Positions 60,475 to 64,000 of a stretch of DNA of 64,000 bases are shown piece by piece. The stretch's first letter is position 1. Every line of letters begins with the position of its first letter. The notes below the pieces were generated by a model. It ran no database searches. It worked only from the letters and a program-made list of their open reading frames with translations, and was not told the origin of the DNA. This DNA comes from Anopheles merus (Eukaryota; Arthropoda; Insecta; Diptera; Culicidae): contig NC_054083.1 in NCBI RefSeq assembly GCF_017562075.2, forward strand, positions 28,925,558 to 28,989,557. Reading direction: 5' to 3'. The position numbers and the translations under genes were made by a program.

Positions 60475-60819
60475 TTCGGGTACCTTTTATCCGGCTATCC
60501 ATTTATCCGTGCTGTTGAGATATGACATTTTATTAAAAAGATGATAATGCGTGTTGAGGACATTTAAAATAATGGTTATCATAGCATATATTCAAAGCAA
60601 AAAACCGCTATAATTCATGGTACATTTCAAATATTATCATTTGAAAAATATAAAGTTATAAAAACAGACAAGGTTTTACCAAAACATAATATAAATTTCA
60701 ACAAAATCTGGAATTTGTGATAAAACATATGCTTTGACTCACTTTGACTCGAACCCGTGTTATTCGAGTATCCGGGCGAGGTCCAGTCGCGATGAGCCCG
60801 GATAGAAGGCGCTCCACTG
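60475..60819. mobile_element. Pogo/Tigger-like MITE remnant
   Basis: The right end, read inward on the minus strand, is TA|CAGTGGAGCGCCTTCTATCCGG, followed by GGATACTCGAATAACACGGG. Such repeated ATCCG and TCGAAT motifs are typical of pogo-type ends. The left side has GTTATTCGGG and TTTTATCCGGC with ATTTATCCG, but no clean terminal CAGT, so the left boundary is approximate and the copy looks decayed. Confidence 0.35.
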
Positions 60820-61918
60820 TATAACATAGATTTCCCAAAAAAAAAAATTAATTATATAATTGAACTCAAATAATTAAAATAAATAAATAAAAATGAAATA
60901 ATTAATGTTGAACTCATTAAGCTGTATTACATTTGAGAAAAAAAATATTTTCAATCGTACTTAATATGCTGTTTCTTTTTTACCATTTCATTCCCTCTCG
61001 GGGGAACTGTCTTGCAAGACAATTTCTGCAAAGCTGCACCAAAAAGCTCCCCCTGAGAAGAGTTGCAGAGAGTCCACTCCTGAGCACTCTCCCGAGCCTG
61101 AACCGTTTCGTTGCCGAGAGCACTGATCAGCAGGCTAAAGAGAAGCGGCGGCTGCGAAGAGAGCACGATCGTGTGTGCAGCCCTCCCGTCATCGATCGCC
61201 AACGAGATAAATCAGAATTTCAAACGAAAGCAAAAGTGTTTTCTTTCCCCGAGTCTCTTTGAATATTGTTTTCTTGCTGTTGTTTTTTTTCTGCCGTTGC
61301 TTTTAATGCGTGTGCGCTAATTTATCCACCTGGTTGACTGACACGAAACCGCCGGTTAATGATCCCGATCGACCAGACTGGCTGGAAACGGCCAGCCGCC
61401 AGATGAGCAGCGATCCGGTTTTTTGTGGAACAGCAAACAAGATCACCGTTTTGGTGGTAGCAAAATAACGACGTTTTGGAGAAAAATGCTATACAACGGT
61501 TCAATTGCGATCGTTGCTAATGGAGGGTACAAAAGCGGAAACTTGTGCAAGTTCTTATCGAATAAGCAATAATTATCAGCCATGCCCAATGCGTGTTCGG
61601 TGCAATTATGCATTCATGAGCAGCATATGTGTGCTTCCGCCAACGTACGATATGAAACGAATTATTCACGATCATACTTCTACACGATTTCTACTTTAGG
61701 ATGTGAACCAAAACCTGATAAAAAAATTAATCCACTGTTTTATGTTTAAAGAAAAATGCACTTTTTACTCATTGAAGATTCTTAATATAGTAGCACTAAA
61801 AAACACTGTTCACAATCTCTTCAATTTGTGTTTTGTAGAAAAATAAACACACAACTTTGAGGTACGTTTCCCATTGCCCTAGCCAGGGCCAGGACATTGC
61901 CAGCAGAAAATTGCTCTT
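60820..61918. other. Intergenic region downstream of the thiolase gene
   Basis: AT-rich at 60830-60960, then mixed composition. No AATAAA was seen on the minus strand close after the thiolase stop at 61919, so its 3' end is not placed. Confidence 0.5.
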
Positions 61919-63575
61919 CTAGACCGACTCCAGCAGCAGCGCAATACCCTGTCCTCCTCCAATGCAGGCCGATCCGATGGCACGCTTGAGGTTCTTGCGT
62001 CTGTACAGAAAATAAAATATTATGTCAATATTAAAATATTTTACCGATCAATTGCAAACCTGTACTTACTTCAGCTCATGCACCAGGTGGCCAGTGATGC
62101 GCGATCCGGACGCACCGAGCGGATGGCCGAGCGCGATTGCACCACCGTTCAGGTTGAGCTTGTTGATGTCCAGTCCGAGCTCGCCGGCGCAGGCCAGCGT
62201 CTGCACACCGAACGCTTCATTAATCTCGAACAGATCAATATCGTCCATCTTCAGTCCGGCCACCTTCAGCACGTTCTGGATCGCGGGCACCGGTCCGATG
62301 CCCATAATCTCCGGCGGCACACCCACCGTGCTGTACGCCACCAATCGTGCCAGCGGGGTCAGGTTGTACTTCTTGAGCGCTTCCTCCGAAGCGACCACCA
62401 CCGACGCGGCACCATCGCAGATACCCTAAAACACGCGAATTAAACGATCACATGATTTAAAATATAAGAAAATGTCGACACCCTTCCTGGCGGCCCCTCA
62501 CTCACCGAAGCAGTGCCGGCAGTGACGCAACCATTCTTCTTGAACAGGGACGGCAACTTGTTCAGTCCCTCGAGCGTGGTCTGGGGGCGCGGATGCTCAT
62601 CGACGGCAAAGTCAACCTCCTTGCCCTTCACCTTCAGCTTGAACGGGGTGATTTCCGTCTTGAACACTCCCTCGTCGTTCGCCTTCTTCCAGAGCTGCTG
62701 CGACCGGTACGCAAACTCGTCCACCTTTTCGCGCGGCACCTTGTGCTTTTCGGCCAGATTTTCGGCGGTCAGTGCCATCGGCAGCTTGCAGTACGAGTCC
62801 GTCAGGCCGGTCTAGAATGAAAGACAGACAAGTTAAGTTAAATTTGCGTACTTTACGCCCATCTCATGCCTTCTTACTCACCCACAGGGCATCCTCCAGG
62901 GCCGGGCTAGTGCCGAGCGGAATGCCGAAACGACTGTTGCGCAGCGTGTACGGTGTCTGGGACATGTTGTCGACTCCTCCCGTAAGCGAAACGTGGGCAG
63001 CACCGACCAGGATGTCCTGCGCTCCGTTCACCACCGCCTGGAAGCCGGAACCGCACAGCCGGTTCACGCCGAGAGCCGGTCGCTCGATCGGAATGCCACA
63101 GCCGAGCGAGACGTGACGCGGCAGGAAGGCACCATCGGTCGAGGACAGTACCAGCACCTGGCCAATGTTGACGGAATCGACCTGATCGGGCTTAAGGCCG
63201 GCCGCATCCAACGCCGCCTTGGCCGCAACCGTCTGCAGCTGCGTTGCGTTGGTGTTCTTGAACACTCCGCCGAACGTTCCGAAAGCGGTACGCTTGGCCG
63301 CCACAATGAAAACTCCTGAGGGTAGAGCAAGGGGGAGAGATAGAAGGAGAGCGATAAGCATCAGTAACGGTGTGCCGGTGTAAATGGGTAAGCGTGCAAA
63401 ACAAAGTGTAAAAAGCTGCTGACAACAGACAACCGGCTGTGTAACGGGAAGCAGAACGGGGTTGCAGCCTTCCCACTATCAGGATTATCAGCATCACACC
63501 GTTTGTGGGGGGGGAGGAAGAACTTGAAAATGGCTGGCCCATTTCCTCTTATCAACCCGGCCTGTTTGTAGCCAT
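61919..63575 (-). CDS. yip2: 3-ketoacyl-CoA thiolase (acetyl-CoA acyltransferase, ACAA2/yip2 type), 5 exons
   Basis: Thiolases of this type cleave 3-ketoacyl-CoA with CoA to give acetyl-CoA and a shortened acyl-CoA, the last step of mitochondrial beta-oxidation. Exons I place on the minus strand: 63575..63557, 63315..62882, 62811..62506, 62425..62070, 62000..61919 (TAG). They sum to 1197 nt, 398 residues plus stop, which is the family length. The nucleophile motif NRLCGSGF puts the active Cys at residue 94. GHPLGASG gives the catalytic His at 354 and CIGGGQG the second Cys at 384. NEAF is also present. Introns are 241, 70, 80 and 69 nt. Three of the four donors are GTGAGT or GTAAGT. The first exon is only 19 coding nt with a weak donor (GTTGAT), but phase and total length fit, and the ATG has A at -3. 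There are no internal stops, so the gene looks functional. It resembles Drosophila yip2, recognised by motif rather than by a database search. Confidence 0.95.
63557..63575 (-). other. yip2: Putative first coding exon of the thiolase gene (19 nt)
   Basis: This is the start exon I chose: ATG GCT ACA AAC AGG CCG G. It supplies the single base needed to complete the Gly codon at the start of the next exon (which opens GA GTT TTC), and brings the coding total to exactly 399 codons. The donor that follows is GTTGAT, a poor match to GTRAGT. No better donor in the needed phase was seen in the 425 bp to the right edge. An alternative is a first exon beyond the window edge. Confidence 0.55.
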
Positions 63576-64000
63576 ATTCGCGTCTTGTTTGATACTGTTT
63601 GACGGTGATAAATGAGCTATAGAAACCGGCCAGGCACCGAACGAGTCATGTGCTTAATGATGAAAAAGGTTAGGGAAAACATAAAAATGTAGCAATGTAA
63701 AAAAGGAGTTGGAATACTCAAAACATATCGGTATGCCGGCATACGAGCTGTTACAATGGGAGAGAGGGCAACAGAAAGTTGTTGCTTTCGCTACGTCATC
63801 AGTTCGGACTTTGACCCGGCAATGACCAGGCCATTTGATGCTGAATGATACGGAAGATCAAAGTCCAAGCAGAACAGAACTATGTGCTTGATCGCGTAAC
63901 ACCACAACTACACAACTTTAAAAACAAATTTTGGGGCCAAAGTACAAAGTATTTATACTTTTTTAAGCAACTATAATGACTACGGCTTCATGGAGTGCTG

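Noticed and set aside
1..64000. CRISPR array, operon, prophage or integron
   Set aside because: The sequence is eukaryotic, with spliced genes, microsatellites and a non-LTR element. No spaced identical repeats or bacterial gene layout were seen.

Overview
The window is animal nuclear DNA, almost certainly dipteran and most likely an Anopheles mosquito. I infer this from short GT-AG introns in a compact metabolic gene, very long introns in a second gene, a tRNA-derived short repeat resembling mosquito SINE200, small TA- and hAT-type inverted-repeat elements, and an I-clade non-LTR retrotransposon. No species call can be proved from the sequence alone. Most of the 64 kb is non-coding.

Two host genes are supported, both on the minus strand. 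(1) At the right end (63575..61919) lies a complete five-exon gene for a 3-ketoacyl-CoA thiolase (ACAA2 / Drosophila yip2 type). Its exons sum to exactly 399 codons including the stop, and all catalytic motifs are present. (2) A large gene of unrecognised function runs from a coding exon at 47762..47206, across a 14.7 kb intron, to a 2.2 kb exon at 32482..30241. The splice phases match exactly (GG|A), giving 933 in-frame codons of a low-complexity, Gln/Gly/Ser-rich protein. It continues leftwards through a consensus donor. A 45-nt candidate microexon at 26972..26928 keeps the phase. A plausible promoter and first non-coding exon for a minus-strand transcript lies at about 59775..59598. If it belongs to this gene, the locus exceeds 33 kb.

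The long intron of gene 2 carries a full-length 6.3 kb non-LTR retrotransposon (37772..44084) in the opposite orientation, flanked by an 11-bp target-site duplication. It has an intact 1241-aa ORF2 (endonuclease, reverse transcriptase, RNase H, terminal Cys/His motif) and an ORF1 with zinc knuckles. The ORF1 stop and ORF2 start overlap as TAATG. ORF1 is broken by two compensating one-base shifts about 410 bp apart.

The other repeats are: a TA-flanked MITE with 142-bp arms (20521..21126), a hAT-type MITE (13968..14250), a 194-bp TA-flanked MITE (56480..56673), a pogo-like remnant (about 60475..60819), a SINE remnant (about 2895..3040), a 29-bp-period minisatellite beside the splice donor of gene 2 (about 29514..29960), several dinucleotide microsatellites and a 28-base C run.

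No bacterial-type operons, CRISPR arrays, tRNA or rRNA genes were seen. The remaining sequence is intronic or intergenic. A few weaker signals (a 654-nt open frame in AT-rich DNA, a cluster of strong plus-strand splice donors behind a TATA box, an 18-bp palindrome) are reported as findings.
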